NCBI GenBank assembly: GCA_001600055.1
Contig: BCIV01000011.1
Span: 791,992-855,991 of the forward strand
DNA length: 64,000 bases
Reading direction: 5' to 3'
Origin: Filobasidium wieringae
Lineage: Eukaryota > Basidiomycota > Tremellomycetes > Filobasidiales > Filobasidiaceae
The number at the start of each line of letters is the position of its first letter. Within the stretch, counting starts at the first letter, position 1. Made by a program: the position numbers and the translations under genes. Below the pieces are notes generated by a model. That model was not told where the DNA came from, ran no database searches, and saw only the letters and a program-made list of their open reading frames with translations. Shown one piece after another: positions 46,523 to 56,634 of the stretch.

Positions 46523-47144
46523 CTAAGCTCCCGCGATCTTCCCAGCCGCCTGAGTGATCACCCAAAGACTGCTGACCATTCCTGAAATGTAAATCCCCGT
46601 CCTGGCGGAATCGCTAAAGAACCCTTCCTGTAAAAAGTAGACGACGTTGTAGGTCGCTCGGGAGAGGGTGTAGAATAGGGCGAATGAGTTTAGGTAAGGG
46701 ATCGGAAGGTTGGCTACGTTTGCTGTGAGCTGGTGATAGAAGGAGGTGGGTTCGTCAGCGATCAACACGTAGTGGAGGATACGGAAGAGAGAGGGGGTTG
46801 ACCTACCAAAGCGACCGCGAAGAGGGGGAAAGATTCCATCCCGTTATGATGGATCCCGCCCAACTTTTCTACCTTTTGCTTGTAATTCTCCGTATCGCCT
46901 TTCCGGAAATCGACCGGATCACGGGGTTTGTTGTTATTGTACCTGGTACCGAGGGTGAGGAGCTTGATCTCGTGGGGAGAAAAGGCTAGCATGTAGACCT
47001 GTGGGGCAGGGCGGGGAGTGGGGTTAGATGATGCAGCTCAGAAGGGGAGGCCGTGTGGAGCGGTGGACTTACGGCGGGGAGGAAGTAGAGGGAGATGTTA
47101 CGGTCGGATAGGGAGGAGAGACCGAGGAAGGTGGTGGCTGACAT
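46523..47144 (-). CDS. MAPEG-family membrane protein
   Basis: A four-TM protein of the MAPEG family (microsomal glutathione transferase / eicosanoid and glutathione metabolism relatives). Three exons. MSATTFLGLSSL...ISLYFLPA joins VYMLAFSPHEIKLL. The middle exon holds the family signature GGIHHNGMESFPLFAVAL (N-x-x-E-x-x-P-x-F). The last exon reads LTANVANLPIPYLNSFALFY, RATYNVVYFLQEG and a final membrane helix ending AAGKIAGA. About 160 residues, the usual size. Membrane location is presumably ER or mitochondrial outer membrane. Transferase activity is not provable from sequence. It is convergent with MDH1 (258 bp between stops). Confidence 0.82.
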
Positions 47145-47406
47145 GGCGATGTGTGTTTGATTGATGTGATGGTGTTTGTTAGAGGTAGATGAGTGGTGAG
47201 TGGCGAGTGATGACCCAATTAATGTGCGACTGTGCGAGTGCGATTGCTGTTATATGTTCGTTATCGATGAGATCGATCTGGATTGAGATCGAAAGTCACA
47301 GAGGCGCGGATGCAAAAACGAGTCGAAGCTGACGAATGTGTAGACGTCGTTTCATGATCCTGCACGTGTTTCATATATGGTTAGCGGGAATAGACGAGCG
47401 TTGCAG

Positions 47407-47414
47407 TCACGTGA
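47407..47414. promoter_or_regulatory. TCACGTGA palindrome in carboxylesterase/MAPEG promoter region
   Basis: A perfect palindromic octamer (CACGTG core) lies in the divergent gap between the MAPEG gene (start 47144) and the carboxylesterase (start 47430 or 47565). A second E-box, GCACGTG, occurs at about 47362-47368. Confidence 0.4.
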
Positions 47415-47564
47415 TAGAGCTGGTCGACTATGACGAATAAGTCTCGATCGATTGTTGATCATGTCGATCAGAATCAGAGAATACCCCTTTCCTCTTCAGA
47501 GCTCAAGTCGCTGTTGTACTTGGAACCTTCAATTTCTCGCCACCATTCACGGCCATATCTCAAC

Positions 47565-49250
47565 ATGTCCTCACCGTCTATCCTTCATCACACTCTCCTA
47601 GGCCCCATCAAAGGTCTCTGTTCCACACTCGACCTGATCCAATACAAAGGACTCCCCTATGCTACCATCCCAACTCGATTCGCCAGGTCCGTCCTCCGTT
47701 CCGACCTCCCCGCCCTCAAGCGATCAAAAGATGGGGTGTACGATGCCAGCCAATCAGGACCGAGTTCGGTCCAACCCATGGGAGCTGCTAAACTCGACGC
47801 GGGGGGATTACAGTTGCCCACCGATAAGATCGGCGAGAAGGAAGGTGACGATCAGAGTGAATTCGATTGTCTGAATTTGACAGTCGTCGTCCCTAGATCG
47901 GCCGTGGAGTCCATGAACAAGAAAGAACCCGCACCTAAATTACCTGTCGTCCTCTTCTTACACGGAGGAGCATTCTTTATGGGAGCAGGGTCGAGATCGT
48001 ACTACACCCCTCTGAACTTTTGCACTCAGGCGCTAGAAAATAAGACCCCCTTCATCTTCGTCTCTGCGAATTACCGACTAGGAGCTCTCGGATTCTTACA
48101 TAGTCCTCAATCAAACGGTCTGGTTCCCCCCAATAACGGTCTACACGATCAACTTAGGCTATTCGAATGGATCCGAAAGAATATCAGCGGGTTCGGAGGT
48201 GATGAGAAGAACATAACTGCCATCGGCCAATCAGCCGGAGCAGAGTCTTTGACGCTACATCAATCGCTATCCTTGCAGGCTCGGGATCCTCCTTTCCAAC
48301 GATCGATCACTTTCTCCGGAAGCCCGATGTGCATGCCTGCAAAGACTCCGGAGGAACATCGCGAAGTCTTCTTACAACAAGCGCAAAAGTTGGGGATCGA
48401 GAGGCTGGAGGAGAAGTCTGGGGAAGAGATCGCGAAAGAGATGATCGATTTGGATGTGGACAAGATCCGAGGGTTGAGTTGGGTTGGGATCCCTTGTACT
48501 CGGTCGGAGATGATGCCGTATGATACACCCTCCATGGCTCTTCTCAGGGGAGACAAGAAGGTGGACGACGAGAAGGTAGAACGATGGGTCGGGCAACAGA
48601 TCGTCAGTGCTTCAGACTACGATGGGGGGATCTCATTCAACATGATCCAGTCGAACGAGGGGAGGAAAAATCACGCAGAGGCTTTCATCGGGATCGCCAA
48701 AGACGTCTTGAACGTTCACGCACAGGAATTACTGGATATCTATGGGATCATACCTCAGACACCGGACGATGAGGCTTTACTAGCCATCTGCCAGTTCGAA
48801 ACCGATATCGGATTCTTCTCCCCCGCCCTGGCTGAGGCTATCGGGAGTATCCCCACCGCGACCAAGACTTACTTGCAGTTGTGGCAGTTAGGGAACCCGT
48901 TCCCGGGACCTCTGAAGGAGGAAGAATATGCGACTCATACGTGGGACATCTGTGCGCTATTGGGGGCTTTTGATAGGCGATTTTCACCGGAGTATAAGCA
49001 GGTCGTACAGGATTATCGACGCAAGATCTTTGCCTATATCAGTCGAGGGGAGGATCCTTGTGCGCCTTATACCTTGGAAGAACGGGGGAAGTTGATCGTC
49101 GATCGGAATGGTGTCAGGACGGAGGGAGAGTACAAGGGGGAGGAGAGGTTGAAGAGGTTGGATCGGCTTGCGATGAAGATCGATAAGGTGGATGGAAGAG
49201 ATATCCTTTGGAACGATTGTTGTAGAAGGTTCTTGATGCAGGGCAAATAG
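47565..49250 (+). CDS. Type-B carboxylesterase (alpha/beta hydrolase)
   Basis: An intronless esterase/lipase of the carboxylesterase type-B family. The oxyanion-hole block is PVVLFLHGGAFFMGAGS. VSANYRLGALGFLHSP and DQLRLFEWIRKNISGFGGDE are the standard strands around the nucleophile elbow GQSAGAES (catalytic Ser about residue 223). A candidate catalytic His is in EEYATHTWDICALLG, near the C-terminus. The start MSSPSILHHTLLGPIKG at 47565 matches the family N-terminus. The frame extends to 47430 with 45 more residues that look unstructured. Length is 561 residues, as usual. No signal peptide is seen from either start, so it is probably intracellular, unlike many secreted members. The substrate is unknown. 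Confidence 0.85.
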   Translation: MSSPSILHHTLLGPIKGLCSTLDLIQYKGLPYATIPTRFARSVLRSDLPALKRSKDGVYDASQSGPSSVQPMGAAKLDAGGLQLPTDKIGEKEGDDQSEFDCLNLTVVVPRSAVESMNKKEPAPKLPVVLFLHGGAFFMGAGSRSYYTPLNFCTQALENKTPFIFVSANYRLGALGFLHSPQSNGLVPPNNGLHDQLRLFEWIRKNISGFGGDEKNITAIGQSAGAESLTLHQSLSLQARDPPFQRSITFSGSPMCMPAKTPEEHREVFLQQAQKLGIERLEEKSGEEIAKEMIDLDVDKIRGLSWVGIPCTRSEMMPYDTPSMALLRGDKKVDDEKVERWVGQQIVSASDYDGGISFNMIQSNEGRKNHAEAFIGIAKDVLNVHAQELLDIYGIIPQTPDDEALLAICQFETDIGFFSPALAEAIGSIPTATKTYLQLWQLGNPFPGPLKEEEYATHTWDICALLGAFDRRFSPEYKQVVQDYRRKIFAYISRGEDPCAPYTLEERGKLIVDRNGVRTEGEYKGEERLKRLDRLAMKIDKVDGRDILWNDCCRRFLMQGK

Positions 49251-49371
49251 CGGTTGAGATATTGGTCCGCTGGAAATGTATCGTGGCAGTTCGCAAACAC
49301 GCTCAAGTTGATTTTATACCATGTATCTTGAATATGCTTGTTCTTTGTGTGCCTATACATGCATCGCAAAG

Positions 49372-50083
49372 TCATTGTAAACTGGTAATAGACTCCATGC
49401 CGCGGACCGTTTCAATCACATCCGGCCTGCCTTCACGATACGCCTTCAACCGGCCGGTCTCAACCTCGACCTTGTTCCGTAAGGCGTCTAGTTCGATAAG
49501 CTCACGCTCATATCTGGCTCTTTTTCTGGCTGTAATCTTGAGTCGGCGAACCACGTGATCGATTCTACCGTCGCCGTATTAGCTTTGGCCGCTTTCGAGT
49601 CGGACGTCGAAGATATTGACTCACTCTCGGTATCGGGTTTTCGACTGCTCTCCATATCGCTTGTCACATTTGAACTGCTGAAAAAGACTCCCGGCCGCTA
49701 AACATCCAAAGACGATTCCGAAACGATCGCCTTTGGGCACCCGCAAGCATTTTATGGCTATAAGAGACATCCCTAACCCAATCCAGCCTCCCTTCTGTTT
49801 TGTTCACATGTCGTGGTCAGATTTGTTGACAGCTCTGATCGAAAAAGAAAGATAAGCTCACGGCAACTGCTTGCTATCGAGCTTGACCAAACTCATGATG
49901 CCAGTTGAGATCTGATTGTGTGGTCTCGCCGTTATCTATCGCTTCCTTTACTACTCGATCATATTGTTCTTGTGTTATGGGTTGGAATTTGGGCCCACTG
50001 GAACGGAGAGGGAACAACGATTCTGGTTCCTCTTCCTCATGTGTAGGACGTCTCGAAGATGTCATGTTGTATCTACTTGGCAT
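49372..50083 (-). CDS. Small uncharacterised membrane protein with C-terminal coiled coil
   Basis: I do not recognise the family. The first exon (ATG 50083 or 50065) is hydrophilic: THEEEEPESLFPLRSSGPKF, then QEQYDRVVKEAIDNGETTQ and DLNWHHEFG. The middle exon has two short membrane segments (GGWIGLGMSLIAIKCL and FGIVFGCLAAGSLFQQF) separated by a basic loop, then CDKRYGEQSKTRYRE. The last exon is a basic coiled coil (RRLKITARKRARYERELIEL) ending at 49372. The second junction is in phase. The first is not clean: only weak donors precede the TAG at about 49875. A start at the internal ATG of MSLVKLDSKQLP is possible. Two short helices plus a coil suggest an inner-mitochondrial-membrane factor, which is only inference. 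Confidence 0.5.
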
Positions 50084-50474
50084 GTCACAAGATGGCACAC
50101 GTGTAACGAATAACAACATCGCGTCGCTTCCTGCATCTTGGTCTCATATATGGCACTAAACCTCAACACCCACTGACAAGATTCCGATGCGTACAAGGTA
50201 CAGACCATCCATCGACGTGCATTCTTTTGCGTTCTTTGTCCTCGAGGTGACAGACGTACCAGTCGAGTTGCAAGTCGCTATTGTTCTCATCAACGGACAT
50301 TCACGCGTTCTTCATGTCCACGTGAGGTGTACTTAATTCGAACTTGGCGCCGGCGAAAGTTCATCACACGTCGTAGCCGTCATCATATCGATCAAGTCAC
50401 AAAGCAGAAGTGGTATAGTATAGGTCACGTATCACGACGTTCAATGCAGTCTGTGGAAGATGTCGACTTTGTGT
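50084..50474. other. Intergenic, nothing recognised
   Basis: This is 391 bp between the small membrane protein and the aconitase stop. I see no gene. It holds CACACGTGT and CCACGTGA E-box-like motifs around 50096 and 50319. Confidence 0.4.
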
Positions 50475-53400
50475 TCATTGGAGATCGCGCAGCGTATTTA
50501 GAGCACCACCTGCTCGGAACCTATGTCAATCGAGCGATCGATCAGTCCTATCATTCTGGAGATTCGTTCGCTAGAATATGAGCTTACCATTTCACCTCTC
50601 TTGATGTCAACGTGTGGCTTAGTGTAACGTTCCGAACGGACCCGTCTGCTCTAGCTACGCGGAGATTCACTATACGGCCTGGCGCCAGCGAATCGAGATT
50701 CTGCAGACGAAGCTAGACAAGGCCGATAAAGAGTAAAATACCACTCATCAGAGGCAGAGGCAACCGTGTCATATCTATATCTTCTTACCTGATCATCGGG
50801 ACTTATTCCATCATAATCGTCCTTATTCACGAAAATAAGGGGTAAAAGGCCTTGCCTTTTCAGATTCTGCATCCCAAGTAAGCAAGAATCAGTCCTATCT
50901 CACCTCGTACAGCTAGAAGACCGACACTGACCGTTTCATGGATCCTAGCCATACTTTTTGCGATTACTGCGAAGCCGCCCATATATCTCGGTGACATTGC
51001 CGCGACTTCACGCGAAGAACCTTCTCCATAGTTATCTCCTGCGATGATAACCCATTTGATGGCTCGAGCTCGATACGCTCTGAATCGAGATGGCAACGGA
51101 TCTCGATCAGTAAAATTCGTAATCAATCAGACGGATTTTGTAGCGATATTTACCTCGCTGTGTTTGGGACTGTGTCCCGCTGTCCGGTAATAACGTTCAT
51201 GACGTGGTTGCAGAGGCCATTTTCCGCGTTGATGGCTCCAATTAACAGATTCTCTGCAAAGTGGCACCCCGGTCGAGGGTCAGTCCGCATGGTCAGGAAC
51301 AAGACTCCAGATGATAGGAACCTGAGATATTTTCGAGATGTCCTCGATATTTGTACCATGGTCCAGCTGCAGATATATGGTCGGTAGCTGAATATATCGA
51401 CGAATTCCGTTACCACCTTCTCTTTTTAGAAGTGAGCGACAGACTTACTGCACTTTCCGCGCACTTTGATCAGAATTTTGACATCCTGTTCGGGCTGTCC
51501 GTTATAAGGTGCGAAGGGTTCGATCATCTGAATCCGATCCGAATGTGGATTCACCAAGCTGTAGGTCATTACCGACGGCGCATTCGGTGCAGAATAGTAA
51601 TCGTAGTGTCGTTGGTATCCACGGGATGGTAGCACGGAACCCTGGGGAGACTTGAAGCGAAACTCATTCCCTTGAGAGTCAAGGATTGGATCCTTAGTAG
51701 GATCGAAACCAAGGTTACCGCCGAATGCCATCGCCGTTACCAGCTAAGTTTACGGTTCCGAGGATCAGTTTGCAGATCATCAGATTAGTGAACTAGACTC
51801 GCCTCTGGACCAGCGACGAAAGAGTGAGTAGCAGCATTGCCATCTTGTCGGCCTATAAAATTCCGATTGAAAGATGACACTATCGAGTTGGCTTCCCCGT
51901 GTTTCATGTTTGAACGCTTCCATTGCCCGACGCATGCCCCGCAAGCGTTCGCCAATACAGTCGCTCCTGCTCTCTCGAACTTGTGGAGAACACCATCCCG
52001 CTCTAGAGTCGCTCGGATCTCCTCCGATCCTGGTGCAACTAAAAGCTTAGTTCTCGGTTGGATCTTTGCTAAGTGGGCTTGATCTAGGAGAGAGGCAGCT
52101 CGCGAAAAGTCTTCATACGAAGAATTGGTACAGGACCCAATCAGTGCTGCGGAGATCTCGCGGGGCCAGTCCTTTTCTTCCTCCACTTGCTTCGCGAATT
52201 GAGAGATCGGAAACGATAGGTCGGGTGTGAATGGGCCATTGATGTGAGGTTCGAGCGCGGTCAAATCCTAAATATTGATGAGGGATATTGTATGAATTGT
52301 AGACCGGGTAACAGTGAAGAGTGCGAAGTTTACGATTTCAATATGCCTGTCATACTCTGACTCTGGATCGCGGGTCAGATAATCCCGCGCGCTATCTGCA
52401 GCCTTTGCAATGCTAGATCTGTTGGTCACTTTGAGGTAGTCTCCCATACTCTTTGTATAGGGGAATATACTTGTCGTCGCGCCTACTTCTGCACCCATGT
52501 TACCGATTGTCGCCATTCCTGTACAGCTGAGCGTTTCGACTCCTGAGCCATAGTATTCTAATACATGGCCTGTCCCCCCTTTGACGGTCAAGATGGAGGC
52601 CAATTTAAGGATGACATCTGCCGTATTCATGTAAAAGCGTCCGATCAGCGGGCAAGTCTCGATAAGATTCTTGAGTTTTCGTGCTAACCTTTATGACTGG
52701 CCCAACCTGCCAACTTTCCCGTGAGATGCACCCCGGTTATTTTCGGGGATTGGACCTCGTAAGCTAACCCTGCCATAACATCGACCGCCTCCATCCCGCC
52801 CACTCCGATAGCTAGCATACCTAAACCTGCTGCATTCGGGGTGTGAGAGTCGGTTCCTACCATGAGACCTCCGGGATACGCGTACTGTTCGCTTGGCGCG
52901 ACACAGTAAGCGTTTAAATGGGAATAACCAGCGATTGAACAGCATACAGCTTACAAGATGATTTGGTGCAAGATCCCTGCGCCAGGTTTCCAATAACCTA
53001 TACCATACTGTTCGCAATTGTTAAGTCTTCTGACGCAGGGATAGTTGAGACTCCATCACTAACTGACCTTGTCACAGGCTTTCTCGAGGAAGTCGTATAC
53101 TTCCTTGTTGTCGATCTTGGCTTCCTTCAGGTCTTGCATCGCACCAGATTTCGCAGTGATAAGATGATCAGTATGTACCGATGTAGGGATTCTGACTTGG
53201 GGAATTGCCGCGGAAATAAACTGAAGTAGAGCCATTTGGGCGTTGGCATCTGTCGAATCGTTGCGATAGTCAGCAGGCTGGATCCAAGCTGAGTTTAAGT
53301 AAAGCTGCTCACCATGAAGCGCTACCCGCTAAGATCCCGCGGACGCCATAGAAAAAAAGGTAATGCAAGAGATCAGTCTTCGAGTTGCTGCTTCTAGAGA

Positions 53401-53721
53401 ACAAACAGGATTACTCGAGGCTTTAGCGAGAGTTGCGAGACTCTTCGGGTAAGCTCTTGTTCAGGGTGCTCGAGGTGTGCGTATAGGATCTTTTCTGTCA
53501 GCGTCAAAGGTCTGTCTAACCTGTAGCAGTGAGGAGGTTCAGTATCAACACCAGATGAAAACTAACCGAGCCATATCCTAAGCTCACCTGCTCTGGATAG
53601 GCTTCAGCATGCTTCTCAACTTGTCATATGAAGTCATGGTATGAGGTTCCAGGGGCGCGGTATTGAATGAAAGCGACGCGGAAGCAAACCCTCTCGATGC
53701 CGACAGTGATCTTGATCGCAT
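50475..53721 (-). CDS. Aconitase-family hydratase, mitochondrial, diverged paralogue
   Basis: A 4Fe-4S hydro-lyase of the aconitase family. The start [17 protein letters not shown] at 53721 is a mitochondrial signal. Blocks in order are [70 protein letters not shown] (here [13 protein letters not shown]) and [10 protein letters not shown]. The three Fe-S cysteines are intact. The swivelling domain has [19 protein letters not shown], spliced over an intron, then [28 protein letters not shown] and [10 protein letters not shown]. The final intron joins EVKW to [14 protein letters not shown]. Unusual points are SSREV instead of [15 protein letters not shown] instead of MATICNMGAE, and VHTDH instead of VHCDH. 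These suggest a paralogue (Aco2-like) rather than the housekeeping enzyme. More than twelve exons. Confidence 0.88.
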
Positions 53722-54050
53722 GATGTACTCGGTGAATCTCAATCGAATAACGAGGATCTGACAAGTGATCACCTCGAGTGCGCTTACCAAGAATATAAGC
53801 TGCGGTGATCAGATCGCGGTACGCTGGACCATTTCGCGCTCAAATGCGAAACCCCGCCATTCCCGCCTAAACCCGCCCGCTATTCCCGCTCAGTTCCGCG
53901 CGCCAAAATCCCGCTTCTATTGAGAGATCAAGAGATAACGTCGAAGTAAATAAATCCCACTCTCGTTTTTGGTGTCCACCGAGACCTTGTATTCTCTCGC
54001 CAGTTGCGATACACCTGGAATACTCAGTGAAGTATCATTTGAAGCACAAC
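53722..54050. promoter_or_regulatory. Shared promoter of aconitase paralogue and Zn2Cys6 factor
   Basis: This is 329 bp between divergent starts. It contains a repeated CCCGC-rich series (53860-53915: CCCGCCATTCCCGCC..., CCCGCTATTCCCGC, AAATCCCGC), which could be a binding-site array. No clear TATA box. Confidence 0.4.
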
Positions 54051-56475
54051 ATGGAATTGAATAAGGACGAACTGCAAGCAAATCTCGTTCGTCCGGCGAA
54101 GAGGAAGCGACTTCAATTGAGCTGTACAGAATGTACTAAAAAGAAAGCCAAGGTGAGGTACATCACGCATACTGTGTGGTATATTACAACGAGAAAGCTG
54201 CATGAATTAATGAGTATTGAATCACTGGCCCTTTATCAGTGCGACAGAGCTTTGCCTTGCGGCACTTGCCAGACACGAAGAATTCCTGGGCTTTGTTCTT
54301 ATCTTATAGCTGGGTATGTTTCCTTTCATAGTTCTTGAGGAACCGAAATTTGTTGATACGTCTGTCTTCGTTCACCGTCCGGTAGATACGAAGATCCGCT
54401 CTCGAGCTCGCAAATAGTTCAAGGCCGTCTGGATCGAAACTATGAGGTGGGACTAGATACCAGAGATCGAACTGAAGCAATCCAGCAGCAACTGCAGCGG
54501 ATCGAGGAGCTTTTACGCAACAGAGATCAACCGGGATCACAACGATATAGCACTGGTACTGATAACCACGTTCTACCTCCGGAGGAAAAGTCCGCTCAGC
54601 ACATTCCAGTCGGAAAAATCACGGATGGCCATTACTATGGGCCATCCGCAATGCATTCCCTTGAAGCAATGTCGGCGGGGTTTATGGGCGATCGGGCATC
54701 AGTACGTGAGCCCCGAACTTTTCTACGTGGAGGTCTGACCAAGTATATCTGGGATTTCATTCCTTTTGCAGGATCAGGATGCAACGACGTTTAAGGATAC
54801 GGGCTTGGGGGACGATGAGCTCGATGCAGCTTTGCTGCTGGTCAACTGTGTACCCGCACACCCTGAACGTGAAGTATTAATCGACCACTACTTTGAACAG
54901 ATAAAGTAAGTCATGGTGACTCAAGCTGGGCAAGATCGCGTCTGATGACTATTGTGAACCGCCTTTCCAGTTTGACTCGATTTCCTATCCAAGAGTTGGT
55001 TTTCCGTGACGAATATAGACAATTTGTCCCTCCCGCCGGACGTCTCACTTCCAGAACGGTGCATTTTCTGCCACTCTTGTTCATAATCCTGGCCATATCT
55101 GCTCTTTCCACTCGATCTGACTTCAAGCAGGACCCACCCGAAAGTACGATCCAATCTCACAAGGATTTTGCACATTCAATGTATATGAAGGCGAGGCAAG
55201 CTTTGGGCTTAGCCGATGCGTTAACGGATGGAGACACTAGCCTATTCATAATCATGGGCGAAGTCTTGATCGCTAGGTACCTAATCCTTGTCAGAAGAGC
55301 CTCCAATGGCTCAGTAGTGATCGGCTCGGCGGTACGAAGGGCGCAAGCCTTAGGTCTGCACCGGTCATCCGCCCTTTTTCAAGCCGCCTATTTGAGGGAG
55401 GAGCAAGCGGAGGAACGAAAACGGATCTGGGCTCGTGGGTTCTGATGATAATCAATAACCCTGATTCTGGAGAATTCGACGCTGATTTGTTCTCTCTCTC
55501 AGATGTCTATTACATGGATCGGTATCTGTCGCTCTTGTTGGGAAGACCGTTAACCATGCAGGACGATGATTGCGATGCTGACGAACCTGAATATTTAGTC
55601 ATCAGACCTCACGTATCCTACGGGTATAGAGCATCCCCGGCGGAGCTGAGAAATGTATTCTGGTTCATCCACAATCGCTTGAGACTAGCCAGAATTATGG
55701 GGGACATAGTGAAACGCTTATACTCGATGAAGCCCTGCGAGTATCGCGAAGTCCTGGATCTCGATGCCGCGCTTTCAGATTGGAGGACAAACGGGAGCCT
55801 CTTTGTTCATGGTGATATTCTATCACCTGAAGCGTTGGCAGGTGATTACAGTAGAGATTACGTTCGAAGATTTGTCCTCTCAACGGACTTCAACTTCGCT
55901 CGTATCGCGCTGCATCGACCATACTTTATTGAGAAGGTTATGGGCGCAGAGACCATGTTTCAGCATAGTTTCGAGACCTGCTATCAAGCAGCGATCGATG
56001 ATCTCTGGGCAAGATCGTTATTCCCAAGTTATGGTCCGATAGAATTAACGACGGGCTCGTACCGTATAACTACCTGCGTGGTCATACTAGGGTGAGTTGA
56101 GCGATATCGTGCAAGGCAACCATATAGCTGACTTTCAGGCGCAACAGTGTGGTCATGATCCTTCAAGACCAGCCCTACCAGCGATGTTTGGAGATCCGAA
56201 CTACGGTAGATAGACTTGTAGAGGCGAAACGCGATCAAGTACCTTTGGATGAAGCAAGCTTGTCAGGATACGCTCATCTGGAATTGCTCAGCAGACAAGT
56301 GACGAAAGACATCGACGATTACATAGGATCAGATTTTAGCTCATTGCCTGAAGAATTACTCGAAGCAAGGATGAAAGTTTCTGATGACCTATGGGACGCC
56401 TTCATGGTCCATTTCGGAGAGGAAAGGGTGCCCACCGATGGGCTAAACGAAATGCTTAGTCGGCCAACACTTTAG
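54051..56475 (+). CDS. Zn2Cys6 fungal transcription factor
   Basis: A nuclear DNA-binding regulator. A basic RPAKRKR stretch leads into the binuclear zinc cluster CTECTKKKAK, spliced to CDRALPCGTCQTRRIPGLC, with correct six-Cys spacing. A coiled-coil linker (EAIQQQLQRIEELL) follows. The fungal_trans middle homology region has FRDEYRQFVPPAGR, AVRRAQALGLHRSS and RKRIWAHVYYMDRYLSLLLG with GRPLTMQDDDCD. A TGA-containing apparent break at about 55444 is explained by an intron at about 55438-55502 (GTGGGT...CTCTCAG) that joins IWA-H-VYYMDRY in phase. The last exon ends at 56475. About 690 residues, 8 exons. Its divergent arrangement with the aconitase paralogue suggests it controls that gene, which is inference. 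Confidence 0.85.
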
Positions 56476-56634
56476 AGACTACGGTTGACATCAATTCGTA
56501 TTCTAATGAGGGCAAACGCGCAATGACGATCCTCGTATTGTGAGGTCGAACTCAATAGCAAGCACATCACATCTTTTTAACGTGAATCTTTGAAGGAGTC
56601 TTGGTGTCCACATTCCGTCTTCTCGTCCCCGTGA

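Noticed and set aside
55430..55510. Apparent stop/frameshift in the middle of the Zn2Cys6 factor
   Set aside because: A consensus intron (GTGGGT...CTCTCAG) removes the stop and joins IWA to HVYYMDRY in phase, so the gene is intact.
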